Source: Pseudomonadota bacterium (GTDB lineage: Bacteria > Pseudomonadota > Alphaproteobacteria > Rhizobiales > Xanthobacteraceae). Taken from it: a stretch of DNA of 64,000 nt. The notes beneath the pieces were generated by a model, which ran no database searches, was not told the origin of the DNA, and worked only from the letters and a program-made list of their open reading frames with translations. Position numbers and translations under genes: made by a program. The DNA is taken from assembly GCA_023387735.1 (NCBI GenBank), contig JAEWHP010000017.1, positions 1 through 64,000 on the forward strand, given 5' to 3'. Positions within the stretch are counted from its first letter, which is position 1; the number at the start of each line of letters is the position of its first letter. This document shows, piece after piece, positions 51,487-60,468 of this stretch.

Positions 51487-53133
51487 TCAGGCCGGGGCTG
51501 TATCGCGGGAGCGGTCGGAGGAAGTGGCAGGCGCTGAAAGGGCATTGCCGAGCATGCTCTGCTTGTCGCGGCGGCGCTGCACCGAGGAGGGAATGCGCAT
51601 CGCTTCGCGGTATTTCGCGACCGTGCGGCGGGCTATATCAATGCCGGATTCGCGCAATCGTTCCACGATCGTATCATCGGAAAGGATCGCAGACGGAGCC
51701 TCGGCATCGATCAGCTGCTTGATGTGGTGACGGACTGCTTCCGCCGAGTGAGCCTCGCCGCCGTCAGCCGATGCGATGGAGGCGGTAAAGAAGTATTTCA
51801 GTTCGAAACTGCCGCGATTGGTCGCCATATACTTGTTTGCGGTAACCCGCGACACTGTCGATTCGTGCATCTGAATCGCGTCCGCCACCGCCTTGAGATT
51901 CAGTGGCCGCAGGTGCGCCACACCGTGCGTGAAGAAGCCATCCTGCTGCCGCACGATCTCGGTCGCGACCTTGAGGATGGTGCGGGCGCGCTGGTCGAGC
52001 GCGCGAACCAGCCATGTCGCATTCTGCAGGCAATCGGTGAAATAGGATTTGTCGCCGTCCTTGCGGATCGTCTTTGACAGCTCGCTGTAATAGACCTGAT
52101 TGACCAGCACGCGCGGCAACGTGTCGCTGTTGAGTTCGACGTGCCAGCCGCCGTCCGGGCCGGGCCGCACATACACGTCCGGCACCATGGTCTGCGTCCG
52201 CGCCGAGCCGAACTTCAGTCCGGGCTTGGGGTCGAGGCGGCGGATTTCGCCGATCATGTCGGTGATGTCTTCGTCATCGACGCCGCACAGCTTGCGCAGG
52301 CCGGCAATATCGCGCTTGGCGAGCAGATCGAGATTCTCCACCAGCGCCTGCATCGCGGGATCGTAGCGGTTGAGTTCGCGCAGCTGAATGGCGAGGCACT
52401 CGCTCAAATTCCGGGCGCAGACGCCGGGCGGGTCGAACTTCTGCAGCACCGTCAGCACGGCCTCGACGTCCTGCTGCGACGCCCCCAGCCGCTCTGCGGC
52501 CTGCCCCAGGTCCGGCGGCACGTAGCCTGCGTCATCGACCAGGTCGATCAGGTATTGTCCGATCATCCGCTGCGCCGGTGCGCTGAACGCCACGGCGAGT
52601 TGCTCGGCGAGATGGCTGCCGAGCGTCACCTCGGCGGCGACGAAGGCTTCCAGATTGTAGTCGTCGTCGTTGGAGGCGCCGCCGCCCCATTCGGTGTAGG
52701 CGGTGGGCGCCGCATCCTGCGCCGCCCGCGCGGCGGCTTCGGCGGGTTCTTCGGAAAATACGTTGTCGAGGGGGGTATCCAGCGTCTGCTCGATCTCGGT
52801 CCGGGTGCCGAGGTCGCGGTTCAGCCACTCCTCCTGGCCGGGCTCGAAGCCATCGCCGGACGATCCGGCCATATCGGAGAGTTCCCCGCCGCCGTCCTCA
52901 CCATAGCTGCCGGAATCGGCATATTCGGGGTGATCCGCTACCGGTTCGCCCGCGACGGGGGCTTCCGGACCATCGCTGGCACGGTCCAGCAGCGGATTGC
53001 GCTCCAGTTCCTCCTCGACAAAGGCCGAAAGGTCGAGATTCGAGAGTTGCAGCAGCTTGATCGCCTGCATCAACTGCGGCGTCATGACGAGCGACTGCGA
53101 CTGGCGGAACTCTAGTCTTTGTGTCAGTGCCAT
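51487..53133 (-). CDS. rpoN: RNA polymerase sigma-54 factor
   Basis: A 548-residue sigma-54. Region I is Gln/Leu-rich (QRLEFRQSQSLVMTPQLMQA, FVEEELERNPLLD), an acidic Gly/Glu-rich region II follows, then core-binding region, and the C-terminal RpoN box ARRTVAKYREAMRIPSS that reads -24. Drives nitrogen-related genes with enhancer-binding proteins. Located between lptB and hpf, as in many proteobacteria. The 210-bp gap to lptB should hold its promoter. Confidence 0.97.
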   Translation of the reverse strand: MALTQRLEFRQSQSLVMTPQLMQAIKLLQLSNLDLSAFVEEELERNPLLDRASDGPEAPVAGEPVADHPEYADSGSYGEDGGGELSDMAGSSGDGFEPGQEEWLNRDLGTRTEIEQTLDTPLDNVFSEEPAEAAARAAQDAAPTAYTEWGGGASNDDDYNLEAFVAAEVTLGSHLAEQLAVAFSAPAQRMIGQYLIDLVDDAGYVPPDLGQAAERLGASQQDVEAVLTVLQKFDPPGVCARNLSECLAIQLRELNRYDPAMQALVENLDLLAKRDIAGLRKLCGVDDEDITDMIGEIRRLDPKPGLKFGSARTQTMVPDVYVRPGPDGGWHVELNSDTLPRVLVNQVYYSELSKTIRKDGDKSYFTDCLQNATWLVRALDQRARTILKVATEIVRQQDGFFTHGVAHLRPLNLKAVADAIQMHESTVSRVTANKYMATNRGSFELKYFFTASIASADGGEAHSAEAVRHHIKQLIDAEAPSAILSDDTIVERLRESGIDIARRTVAKYREAMRIPSSVQRRRDKQSMLGNALSAPATSSDRSRDTAPA

Positions 53134-53343
53134 GGGAGGCTAAGTAACCGATCCAATGTAAGTTGGTCCGATTCTTGCTTATATTAGTCCGCTGGCCTTG
53201 TACACGCCTTGACGAAAGCCAAAATTTGGCTATGGCCGCGCCCGGCAACAGCGAAGCCGGCTCTCCGTCCCAAACACTCGATAAATTCCTGAGCGAGCGC
53301 AAGACCTTATCGCCAGGCGGCTCGCGCTTTGCGGGATTGTGCG

Positions 53344-54402
53344 CTAAAGCCGGAATTCCTCGCCAAGGTAAAGACGGCGTACATCAGGATCGTTGACGAT
53401 CTCTTCCGGACTGCCTTCGGTCAGGATTTGCCCGGCATAGACGATGTAGGCGCGGTCGGTCAGGCCGAGCGTTTCCCGCACATTGTGGTCGGTGATCAGC
53501 ACGCCGATGCCCCGGTTGGTGAGGTGGCGAACCAGATCCTGAATGTCGCCGACCGCAATCGGATCGATGCCGGCGAAAGGCTCGTCGAGCAGCATGTAGT
53601 TCGGCCGCGTCGCCAGCGCGCGCGCGATTTCGACGCGGCGGCGCTCACCGCCGGAAAGCGCGATCGACGGCGATTTGCGCAGGCGCGTGATGTTGAATTC
53701 ATCGAGCAGCGAATCGAGTTCGGCCTCGCGCTTCTTGCGGTTGGGCTCGACCACCTCGAGCACAGCGCGAATGTTCTGCTCGACCGTGAGGCCGCGGAAG
53801 ATCGAGGCTTCCTGCGGCAGATAGCCGATGCCCAGCCGCGCACGCTGATACATCGGCAGCCTGGTCACGTCGTGGCCGTCGAGTTCGATGGCGCCGCGAT
53901 CGGCCTTGATCAGCCCGGTAATCATGTAGAACACCGTGGTCTTGCCGGCACCGTTCGGGCCGAGCAGGCCCACCGCCTCGCCGCGGCGCACATAGATGCT
54001 GACGCCGCGCACGACCTGGCGGGTGCCGAAGCTCTTTTCCACACTATGCACAGCCAGATAGCCGGGCCGCTTGGCGGTGCGCGGAGCCGTGGCGCCGTTG
54101 GTCCTTTGATTTGGAGGTTTGGGATTTGGGGGCTTGGGATTCGGCGACTTCGGATTTTGAGGCTGGGGATTTGGCGCTTGCGCGCGGGCACGCGGCCTTT
54201 CCTCGCGCGGTGGTGCGACATCAGGCTCCGGCGGCAATTCCAGCGCGGCGGCACGCGCCATCGGCGGCGCATCGCGCACCGGGCTGGTCAGCATTTCGCC
54301 GAAGGAGTCGCCAAGCGCAGTGATGTCCTCGCTCGAACGCGCAAATCCTGCCGACCCGCGCTTTGCGGGACGTCGACGGAAGATGCCGAGTAAGTCCACC
54401 AT
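53344..54402 (-). CDS. lptB: LPS export ATPase LptB with long N-terminal extension
   Basis: A 352-residue ATP-binding subunit of the LptB2FG transporter. The ABC domain starts near residue 115: Walker A LLGPNGAGKTTVFYMITG, Q-loop YLPQEASIFRGLT, signature LSGGERRRVEIARAL, Walker B YMLLDEPFAGIDP, H-loop ITDHNVRE. Typical LptB is about 240 residues; the extra 110 at the N-terminus are basic then Pro/Asn-rich, including four 5-residue NPxxP-type repeats (78-99). In order lptC-lptA-lptB-rpoN. Confidence 0.94.
   Translation of the reverse strand: MVDLLGIFRRRPAKRGSAGFARSSEDITALGDSFGEMLTSPVRDAPPMARAAALELPPEPDVAPPREERPRARAQAPNPQPQNPKSPNPKPPNPKPPNQRTNGATAPRTAKRPGYLAVHSVEKSFGTRQVVRGVSIYVRRGEAVGLLGPNGAGKTTVFYMITGLIKADRGAIELDGHDVTRLPMYQRARLGIGYLPQEASIFRGLTVEQNIRAVLEVVEPNRKKREAELDSLLDEFNITRLRKSPSIALSGGERRRVEIARALATRPNYMLLDEPFAGIDPIAVGDIQDLVRHLTNRGIGVLITDHNVRETLGLTDRAYIVYAGQILTEGSPEEIVNDPDVRRLYLGEEFRL
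54106..54171 (-). repeat. 15-bp tandem repeat inside lptB
   Basis: Residues 78-99 of LptB read NPQPQ, NPKSP, NPKPP, NPKPP, NQ. At DNA level the last units are near-identical 15-mers (AATCCCAAGCCCCCA, AATCCCAAACCTCCA on the coding strand). Copy-number change would keep the reading frame, so the linker length could vary between strains. Confidence 0.75.
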
Positions 54403-54589
54403 TCCGCTTCGCTAACCTTTCACGATCCCGCGACGCGCCCGCGGCGAATCGATTCGCCGGCGAACCATGAATGAATGGATGTCCCCTGCCCAGCGAAACA
54501 CCCGCCGCGCGCCCCGCCTGTAAATACAGGCTGATACCGCCGGCTTCAACAGCCGCAGCCCAAATTAATCTTTAAGGCACTGATCTATA

Positions 54590-55261
54590 TTATTTTTTCC
54601 CGGGGATCAGCGAAGGTATGGCAGCCGGCTTCGCACCGCTGCCCGACCCGCAGCCCTGGGACGACTGCTCGATCAGGACCTGCACTTTGCCCGTATCGGA
54701 TTCGACCCGCGACACGCCGGTGGTCATGTCGACCTTGAGGCGGTCGCCGCGCATCACGTTCTTGCACTGCGTCAGCACGACCCCGCCCGCCATGGTGATG
54801 AGGTTGGCCCGCGGTTCGAAGATCGCGGTCTCCCCAGTCACGACCTGTTCCTTCTGCGTCACCACCACCGAACCCCTGGCTTCGAGCCGGCGGATCGACG
54901 AACTGCCGCCGGGCCCGGGCGTCGCCGATTGCATCGTTCCAGACTTCGACCCCTTCGCCGGAGCCGGCGCCGATGCGGCCTGGTCCGGGCCGGAATCGTA
55001 GAATACCACGAGCGTTTTCGAGGTCATGGTGGTGTCGCCCTGCACGACCTTCACATTGCCGGCGAAGGTCGCTTCCTTTTTCTTGTCGCGCATTTCGAGC
55101 GACGCCGCCTCGATCTGGATCGGCTGGTCGCGGTTTTGCGAAAAGCCCTGCATCGCATTCGGCACGCCGGACATGGCGCCTTGCGCGAAGACGTCGCCGG
55201 AGGCGATCAGCGCGAACGCGAGCGCTGCTGTCGCAAGACTGCGCGAGAAGAACTGCATCAT
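54590..55261 (-). CDS. lptA: LPS transport periplasmic protein LptA
   Basis: A 223-residue OstA/LptA bridge protein. Signal peptide MMQFFSRSLATAALAFALIA, cleavage near FAQ. The beta-jellyroll is marked by PIQIEAASLEMRDKKKEATF, GNVKVVQGDTTM, and GETAIFEPRANLITMAGGVV. A GTG at 55270 overlapping the lptC stop (GTGA) is an equally possible start; coupling is likely either way. The Gly/Ser-rich insert near residues 95-115 is lineage-specific. Confidence 0.92.
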   Translation of the reverse strand: MMQFFSRSLATAALAFALIASGDVFAQGAMSGVPNAMQGFSQNRDQPIQIEAASLEMRDKKKEATFAGNVKVVQGDTTMTSKTLVVFYDSGPDQAASAPAPAKGSKSGTMQSATPGPGGSSSIRRLEARGSVVVTQKEQVVTGETAIFEPRANLITMAGGVVLTQCKNVMRGDRLKVDMTTGVSRVESDTGKVQVLIEQSSQGCGSGSGAKPAAIPSLIPGKK

Positions 55262-55266
55262 GAAGA

Positions 55267-56016
55267 TCACTTCGTGTTGGCGGACTTGCCGGTGACGGAC
55301 CGCGTCTTCGGCGGTGGCGGCGGCTCGGGCTCAGGCTCGGGCGCCGGAGGGCTTTCCATGACCAGGTTCATCACGACATTGCCTTCGAAGCGCACCACAT
55401 CGCCGCTGTCGATGATCCTGAGCTTGTCGGCGCTGAGCGTTCCGTTGAGCAATTTGACATCGACATGTTCGTCCGATGTCACCGATCCCTTGTTGATGTC
55501 GATATGGGCCTGCGTGAGCTTGGCCTCGTAGCCAGTGGAGGATTGCAGGAAGATGTCCTTGCGCAGATCGAGCAGCTGCTGCTTGCTATCGAAAAACCCG
55601 CTGTGGGCATCCATGGTCAACGTGCTCTTGTCTTCCATCATGACCTTGGCCCGCAATGTCTGGAGTTCGACATGGTCGGGGGCGGTCAGGTCCTGGACCG
55701 CGGCCTTGGCCCACAATTCGTAGGGCCGCTGGTCGGTCGAGAAGCCGGCGAGATGCGGCGATTCCATCGTGATCTTGGTACCGGAAACCACGAGATTGCC
55801 GATGTCGATCGGCAGCTTCGGCAACAGCATCCGGAACGGATTGAAGACCGACACCGCAACGATAGCCGCCAGCGCGAGCACCACCGCCGCCGGGACCGCG
55901 ACCCGCAGCACCCGCACCATCCGGCTGTGGCGGGCAGCCGCGGCGAAGCGGGCCTCCAGTCCGGTGGAGATAGCTGGGTTCTGCCCCAGCGCTGGGTTCT
56001 GTATCGAGTTCAACAC
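55267..56016 (-). CDS. lptC: LPS export protein LptC
   Basis: A 249-residue single-pass inner-membrane protein (helix AAVVLALAAIVAVSVFNPF) whose periplasmic jellyroll takes LPS from LptFG and passes it to LptA (LVVSGTKITMESPHLAGF, YELWAKAA, SGFFDSKQQLLDL). The C-terminus is Pro/Glu-rich. It starts with GTG at 56016; no ATG fits better upstream. Confidence 0.92.
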   Translation of the reverse strand: MLNSIQNPALGQNPAISTGLEARFAAAARHSRMVRVLRVAVPAAVVLALAAIVAVSVFNPFRMLLPKLPIDIGNLVVSGTKITMESPHLAGFSTDQRPYELWAKAAVQDLTAPDHVELQTLRAKVMMEDKSTLTMDAHSGFFDSKQQLLDLRKDIFLQSSTGYEAKLTQAHIDINKGSVTSDEHVDVKLLNGTLSADKLRIIDSGDVVRFEGNVVMNLVMESPPAPEPEPEPPPPPKTRSVTGKSANTK

Positions 56017-56142
56017 GGCTCCGGGTGACGGGAGAAAACGCCATTCTACCCGAGATCACTGGTTTATGCAGCCCGGACCCGCGCCAGGAGTGTGACCGAA
56101 ACGGGGCGAAGGCGGCTCGCTGGCCGCTTCAAATGGCCTCAT

Positions 56143-56757
56143 TCACGAATGCGCGAAGATATCCTCAGCCTCCCAGCCGCCGAGATCAAGCTTGGCCCGG
56201 GTCGGCAGGAAGTCGAAACAGGCCTGCGCCAGCCCGGTGCGGCCCTCGCGCGCCAGCATCGCATCCAGGCGCTCGCGCAGGCCATGCAGATGCAGCACGT
56301 CGGAGGCGGCATAGGCGAGCTGGGCCTCGCTGAGGCTCGCTGAGCCCCAGTCGCTCGACTGCTGCTGCTTCGACAGATCGATGTTGAGCACCTCGCGCAC
56401 CAGATCCTTCAGGCCATGCCGGTCGGTATAGGTGCGGGTGAGCCGCGAGGCGATCTTGGTGCAGTAGACCGGCTGCGGCATCACGCCAAAGGCATTGTAG
56501 AGCGCGGCGAGATCGAACCTCGCGAAGTGAAAGATCTTGGTGACGTTTGGGTTGGCCAGCAGCGCTTTCAGGTTCGGCGCATCCGTATGGCCCTGCGGTA
56601 TCTGGATGACATCGGCGCTGCCGTCGCCATTCGACATCTGCACCACGCAGAGCCGGTCGCGGTGCGGATTGAGCCCCATGGTCTCGGTGTCGATCGCCAC
56701 CGAATCCTTGTAGCGGGACAGGTCGGGCAGATCGCCGCGATGCAGGCGTATGGTCAT
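56143..56757 (-). CDS. rnd: Ribonuclease D
   Basis: A 204-residue DEDDy 3'-5' exoribonuclease. Exo motifs: AIDTETMGLNP (Asp, Glu), HFARFDLAALY (Asp), and AYAASDVLHLHGL (Tyr, Asp). It lacks the HRDC domains of E. coli RNase D, the usual short form in alphaproteobacteria. Trims tRNA 3' ends. Upstream of lptC with 126 bp between. Confidence 0.93.
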   Translation of the reverse strand: MTIRLHRGDLPDLSRYKDSVAIDTETMGLNPHRDRLCVVQMSNGDGSADVIQIPQGHTDAPNLKALLANPNVTKIFHFARFDLAALYNAFGVMPQPVYCTKIASRLTRTYTDRHGLKDLVREVLNIDLSKQQQSSDWGSASLSEAQLAYAASDVLHLHGLRERLDAMLAREGRTGLAQACFDFLPTRAKLDLGGWEAEDIFAHS

Positions 56758-57078
56758 GCAGGGAAGCCTCGTAGCTCAGGTCGGTGCGGGGAACACTAGC
56801 GCCCAAAATTAGCGGAGGCGAGCGGCTCGGCACCGCTTATATGCTGGGAATTGACGATTCCGTCGCGATCCGCAGGCGTGACGTGCTGCTTCGCGCCGAC
56901 GTTCCAGCGGCTTGGCGCGCCCTTCACGCGGTCAGCGCTATACCACAAATCAACTACCAAATAGCTGTTTTTGCAGGTGTATCCGCCGTGTCTTGGCGCG
57001 CAGCCCTCGCTTCATGGAACCGGAGTGAATGTCAGGCGTTGAGTAAACTACTCAATCAACTCAATTTGGGTGTTTTCC
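56758..57078. other. Intergenic region between rnd and small RHH gene
   Basis: About 320 bp between divergent genes, without a supported ORF. The right part is more A/T-rich (56939-56975) and likely holds the RHH gene promoter, with the palindrome at 57039-57055. Confidence 0.4.
57039..57055. promoter_or_regulatory. Palindrome upstream of small RHH gene
   Basis: TTGAGTA-AAC-TACTCAA is a perfect 7-bp dyad 23 bp before the ATG. CTCAA occurs again at 57059-57063 region (TCAACTCAATTT), giving a possible extra half-site. RHH proteins bind such short dyads, so this is a candidate autoregulatory site. Confidence 0.55.
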
Positions 57079-57321
57079 ATGTCCGAGTTGCGCGGAGAAC
57101 GGCTGCAGGTGATGCTTTCGCCGGAAGAGCTGACGGCGATCGACGATTTCCGATTTCGGCACCGGATGCCCACCCGCGCCGCCGCGGTGCGTGAACTGCT
57201 GAAGCTCGGCCTCGCGGCCCTGACATCCGACGGCGGCAGGATGAAATCGAGCGACTACGGCGTATTTCGCCGCGGCCCGGACGGGCACACGGGCGGCTCC
57301 GATCAGGAACGCGGGGCGTAG
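57079..57321 (+). CDS. Ribbon-helix-helix domain protein
   Basis: An 80-residue protein with an RHH fold: strand ERLQVMLSP, helix EELTAIDDFRFRHR, turn MPTRAAA, helix VRELLKLGLAAL. The rest is Gly/Arg-rich. ATG 57079 chosen; a GTG at 57070 would add three residues. No toxin gene follows (the next gene is on the other strand), so it is more likely a stand-alone regulator than an antitoxin. Targets unknown. Confidence 0.75.
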   Translation: MSELRGERLQVMLSPEELTAIDDFRFRHRMPTRAAAVRELLKLGLAALTSDGGRMKSSDYGVFRRGPDGHTGGSDQERGA

Positions 57322-57350
57322 CGGAGCCGGGATCGCCGCTGGCTCGTATT

Positions 57351-57662
57351 TCAATTGGCTTGCACACCTGGACGATGCCGCGGTGAAGCACGCATCTTCA
57401 CAAGTGAGATCAGCGCACAATACACCAGCGCAGCCGCCGATGTGGTGTGACCGCTGAACATCACGAGGCCAAGGCTCCAGCCATACTTCGCGACGAGGAC
57501 GCCGAACGCGAACAGCAGGGCGCAAGCGCCGGTCATGCGAAGAATGTATGTCGTGATCGACCGTAGCGCCCCGCCCACGATATCGCGTTGCTGTCGACGC
57601 GTGGCGAAGGCCAATGCGGCAAAGCCTGCGAGGCAGAGCACAAGCGCAGCGAGATGGGTCAT
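57351..57662 (-). CDS. DUF3325 membrane protein
   Basis: A 103-residue protein with three hydrophobic segments (HLAALVLCLAGFAALAFAT; RMTGACALLFAFGVLVAKYG; VMFSGHTTSAAALVYCALIS). DUF3325 proteins accompany PepSY membrane proteins and TonB-dependent siderophore receptors. The ATG at 57662 overlaps the PepSY gene stop (ATGA). Last gene of the iron cluster. Confidence 0.8.
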   Translation of the reverse strand: MTHLAALVLCLAGFAALAFATRRQQRDIVGGALRSITTYILRMTGACALLFAFGVLVAKYGWSLGLVMFSGHTTSAAALVYCALISLVKMRASPRHRPGVQAN

Positions 57663-59287
57663 CGCGCGCCCTCGCTGGACACGACGGTCATCGGCGCCTG
57701 CCGGTTTGCCTTGCGCCGGTACGGGACGCTCGCCGCCTGGCGCGCCGTGCGCATGGCGAGCACGGCATGAAGCAGGGCAAGCACCCAGCACATAATATCC
57801 ATGCCGGCGAATACCCAATCACCTGCAACCACGCTGTGCCACAGCGGACGCTGCGTCGTCAGGGCATTGAGGACCGGCAACAGAAACAGCAGCACAGACG
57901 CCGCCCATAATTGCTCGACCCAGGCCGCCTTCGCCGGACGCACCAGGGCATGCAGCAGTGCGAGGCCCCAGACGATGAAGAACGCGTTGATCTCCCAGTC
58001 GGCGCGGCCGGCCAACGTGTGGGGCAGCAGACGATTGGCCCACAGGAATGCGGTCATGGCGATGGACAATCCGGCGATGCTCGCGATGTTCAACCGCTCC
58101 ACGAGACGGAATCCGAAATAGGGACGCGCCGGATCCGGCAGCTTCTGCCGTCGTTTCACGGTCCACATGACGAGCCCTGAGCCCACCATGGCCGTGCCCA
58201 TGAAGCTGACGAGAAAGTACAGCCAGCGGGTTTCGAGGTCGCTGAAGCGCCCGAGGTGGAGCGCGTAAAGCACGCCCCGGGTTTCAGCCGCGGCGCCCAC
58301 GGCGTCGCGAACCTTCAGCAGTTTGCCGGTTGAGCCTTCGAACTCCATGTATTGCGGGCTCATGGAGACACGGCCCGACTCCGCGCGCGCCACCGCCACA
58401 CGCGCTGCGGCATCGCCGGGGTGAACGGCGGTGACGCGTCCGACGTTGTCGCGGCCCCAGCGCTCTTGCGCCTGCCGCACCATCTCCTCGACCGAAGCCA
58501 GCGGCGCCTTCTGCCCGCTGGGCTTGCCCGGCTGGATGAACGCCGTGAGTTCGGCGCTGAGTTGCTGGCGCTCCGCCGGCGACTTGAATGCCACCATCTC
58601 GCCCCATGGCATGTACATCGCCATCAGCGTCACCAGTCCAGTGTAGGTGATCATGAAATGGAACGGCAGCCCGAACACCGACAGCGCGTTGTGTGCGTCG
58701 AGCCACGAGCGCTGGCCTTTGCCCCAGCGAAAGGTGAAGAAATCGACGAAGATCTTCTTGTGGGTGATGACGCCGCTGACGATCGCCACAAGCATGAACA
58801 TCGCGGCGATGCCGGCGAGCCACCTGCCCCAGACCACCGGCATATAGTGGAACTGGAAGTGGAAGCGGTAGAAGAACTCGCCGCCCAGCGTCCCGCGCGA
58901 GGTGACCCGCTGCCCGGTCGCGGGATCGAAGCTGGCTTCGCCGAAAGCGCGTTCGCCCGGATTGCGCGGGGTCGTTCGCCAGAACACGTTGGCACTGTTG
59001 TTGCGCTCGTCGGGCAGGCGAATACTCCACTGCGAGGTGCCGGGCGCGATGTTGCCAAGCTCGTCCGCGATCCGCTGCGCCACCACGGCGCGATCGGGCA
59101 CCTGGGACAGCCGCGCCAGTTCCGGCCGCATCCATTGCGAGAGTTCGTCCTTGAAATAGGACACCGTGCCGGTGAGGAACATGGCGTAGAGAACCCAGCC
59201 GAGCAGAAGCCCAGCCCACGTATGCAGGCTGGACATGCTTTGCCGGATGCCGGGGCCATCAACTCGCACATCGTCGTCGGTATTCAC
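57659..59287 (-). CDS. PepSY-associated transmembrane protein
   Basis: A 542-residue membrane protein of the PepSY_TM/PiuB-like family. First helix HTWAGLLLGWVLYAMFLTGT with conserved His; later HNALSVFGLPFHFMITYTGL and several more helices. Family members are linked to siderophore-iron reduction at the inner membrane (heme-binding His pairs are plausible). GTG 59287 follows GAGGGACC. It starts 12 bp after the DUF3649 stop and overlaps DUF3325. Confidence 0.88.
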   Translation of the reverse strand: MNTDDDVRVDGPGIRQSMSSLHTWAGLLLGWVLYAMFLTGTVSYFKDELSQWMRPELARLSQVPDRAVVAQRIADELGNIAPGTSQWSIRLPDERNNSANVFWRTTPRNPGERAFGEASFDPATGQRVTSRGTLGGEFFYRFHFQFHYMPVVWGRWLAGIAAMFMLVAIVSGVITHKKIFVDFFTFRWGKGQRSWLDAHNALSVFGLPFHFMITYTGLVTLMAMYMPWGEMVAFKSPAERQQLSAELTAFIQPGKPSGQKAPLASVEEMVRQAQERWGRDNVGRVTAVHPGDAAARVAVARAESGRVSMSPQYMEFEGSTGKLLKVRDAVGAAAETRGVLYALHLGRFSDLETRWLYFLVSFMGTAMVGSGLVMWTVKRRQKLPDPARPYFGFRLVERLNIASIAGLSIAMTAFLWANRLLPHTLAGRADWEINAFFIVWGLALLHALVRPAKAAWVEQLWAASVLLFLLPVLNALTTQRPLWHSVVAGDWVFAGMDIMCWVLALLHAVLAMRTARQAASVPYRRKANRQAPMTVVSSEGAR

Positions 59288-59298
59288 GCGTCGGTCCC

Positions 59299-59580
59299 TC
59301 AGGAAACTGACCAGGCCAGCGGCAGCAGCGGCACGGCCACGATGAAGAGGCCCGCCCACGCTTTCAGCGCACTGCGCACGGCGAAAACCCAGATCACGGC
59401 GCCGGCGTAGATCGCAAAACTCGCGAGCATGCCGGTCAGCACGGCCTGGGGCTTGCTCAACGGCAATGCGAGCACGGCGACGCTAAAGAGCGCAGCCAGG
59501 GCATAACCGCCGGCCAGCGCAGCGACGATGCGCGAGATCAGCGGGCCCGTGGCGCGGACCCGATGCATCAGCGAGGTCAT
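59299..59580 (-). CDS. DUF3649 membrane protein
   Basis: A 93-residue protein with three hydrophobic stretches (IVAALAGGYALAALFSVAVL; AVLTGMLASFAIYAGAVIWV; AGLFIVAVPLLPLAW). DUF3649 genes usually sit between a TonB-dependent receptor and a PepSY protein. Its start overlaps the stop of the DUF4198 gene (ATGA). Confidence 0.8.
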   Translation of the reverse strand: MTSLMHRVRATGPLISRIVAALAGGYALAALFSVAVLALPLSKPQAVLTGMLASFAIYAGAVIWVFAVRSALKAWAGLFIVAVPLLPLAWSVS

Positions 59581-60305
59581 TTGTTCGGCGTGGCCGGCGG
59601 GCCCGCAGGAATCGGCGGCAGGCCAGTTGCATTCACGAAGGTTACGGTAGTGGCATAGCTCACGGCATCATACTTCTCTGCGCCGTTTGCGCCTGCGCGT
59701 TCGCCCGCGTTGCGGTCGTTGAAACTGACTTCAACCACGTAGGTGCCCTGCCAGGGCATGTCGAATTTTACGAGACCCTGCTCGTCGGTGTGCGTTTCCT
59801 TCGACCAGCCGGATTGCGTCACCAGCGTCACCTTGTTCTTGGCCTTGGGCTGGTCCTTGAACGTGAGCTTGAACTGCCCTTCCTCACCGGTCGGCACGAG
59901 GTCCAGCGCGAGTTTGGGCTGCTGCGCGGCGAAGTTCGTGATGTAGCGCGCCGCGGGATGGTACCAGTTGGTGACGTCCTTGCCCTGCTGCTTCCAGACA
60001 TACAGCGGATAGTTCGCATCTTCTGCAATGATGCCGTCGCCGGCAGCCGCCGAGAATGGCAGCGTGAAGCCGGTTGCAGTCTTGGTGGCGTCGGACTTCT
60101 GCTCGCCCTTGGCCGAGATGAGCTTAGCGGTCACCTTGGCGAACTTGTCGAGCAACCCGGGTGAGGCTTCACGAAGGTTCTCACCATATTCGCCGAAGCG
60201 AACGACGGCATTCTGCCCTTCGGCCTGCTCGATCCAGATCTGGTGCGCCTGCGCGGGCGTGACTGCGCCCAGCAGGGCAACGAGGGCGATGAAGCGTTTT
60301 GTCAT
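59577..60305 (-). CDS. DUF4198 periplasmic protein
   Basis: A 242-residue exported protein: signal peptide MTKRFIALVALLGAVTPAQA, then HQIWIEQAEGQNAVVRFGEY, and a C-terminal carboxypeptidase-regulatory-like beta domain (DEQGLVKFDMPWQGTYVVEV). DUF4198 proteins (NikK/CbiK-like) are linked to metal uptake. It follows the receptor by 163 bp containing a hairpin, and is coupled to DUF3649. Confidence 0.85.
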   Translation of the reverse strand: MTKRFIALVALLGAVTPAQAHQIWIEQAEGQNAVVRFGEYGENLREASPGLLDKFAKVTAKLISAKGEQKSDATKTATGFTLPFSAAAGDGIIAEDANYPLYVWKQQGKDVTNWYHPAARYITNFAAQQPKLALDLVPTGEEGQFKLTFKDQPKAKNKVTLVTQSGWSKETHTDEQGLVKFDMPWQGTYVVEVSFNDRNAGERAGANGAEKYDAVSYATTVTFVNATGLPPIPAGPPATPNK

Positions 60306-60372
60306 GACTAGCACCTTGGTACAGCGTCCCGGGTAAGCGGCTCGCGCAATCAGCACGATCCGAATGCGACAA

Positions 60373-60402
60373 AGATCGCCGGAACGCACGCTCCGGCGAT
60401 CT
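60373..60402 (-). terminator. Intercistronic hairpin between receptor and DUF4198
   Basis: AGATCGCCGGA (60373-60383) and TCCGGCGATCT (60392-60402) form a perfect 11-bp stem with an 8-nt loop; the minus strand continues TTTGTCG. It may end most receptor transcripts or act as a processing site, allowing unequal expression. Confidence 0.55.
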
Positions 60403-60468
60403 CACGAAGTTTCAATGTCGAGGCTCGGGGAGGAAATTGACCTCGCCTGCCCCACCGGTAGCTCTCGA

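Noticed and set aside
56815..57194. Frame at 56784-57194 upstream of the RHH gene
   Set aside because: No domain, unusual composition, and it overlaps the promoter palindrome and the RHH gene in another frame.
57659..59287. PepSY protein as a protease inhibitor
   Set aside because: Many membrane helices and the siderophore-receptor neighbours fit the PepSY_TM iron group better than a secreted PepSY inhibitor.
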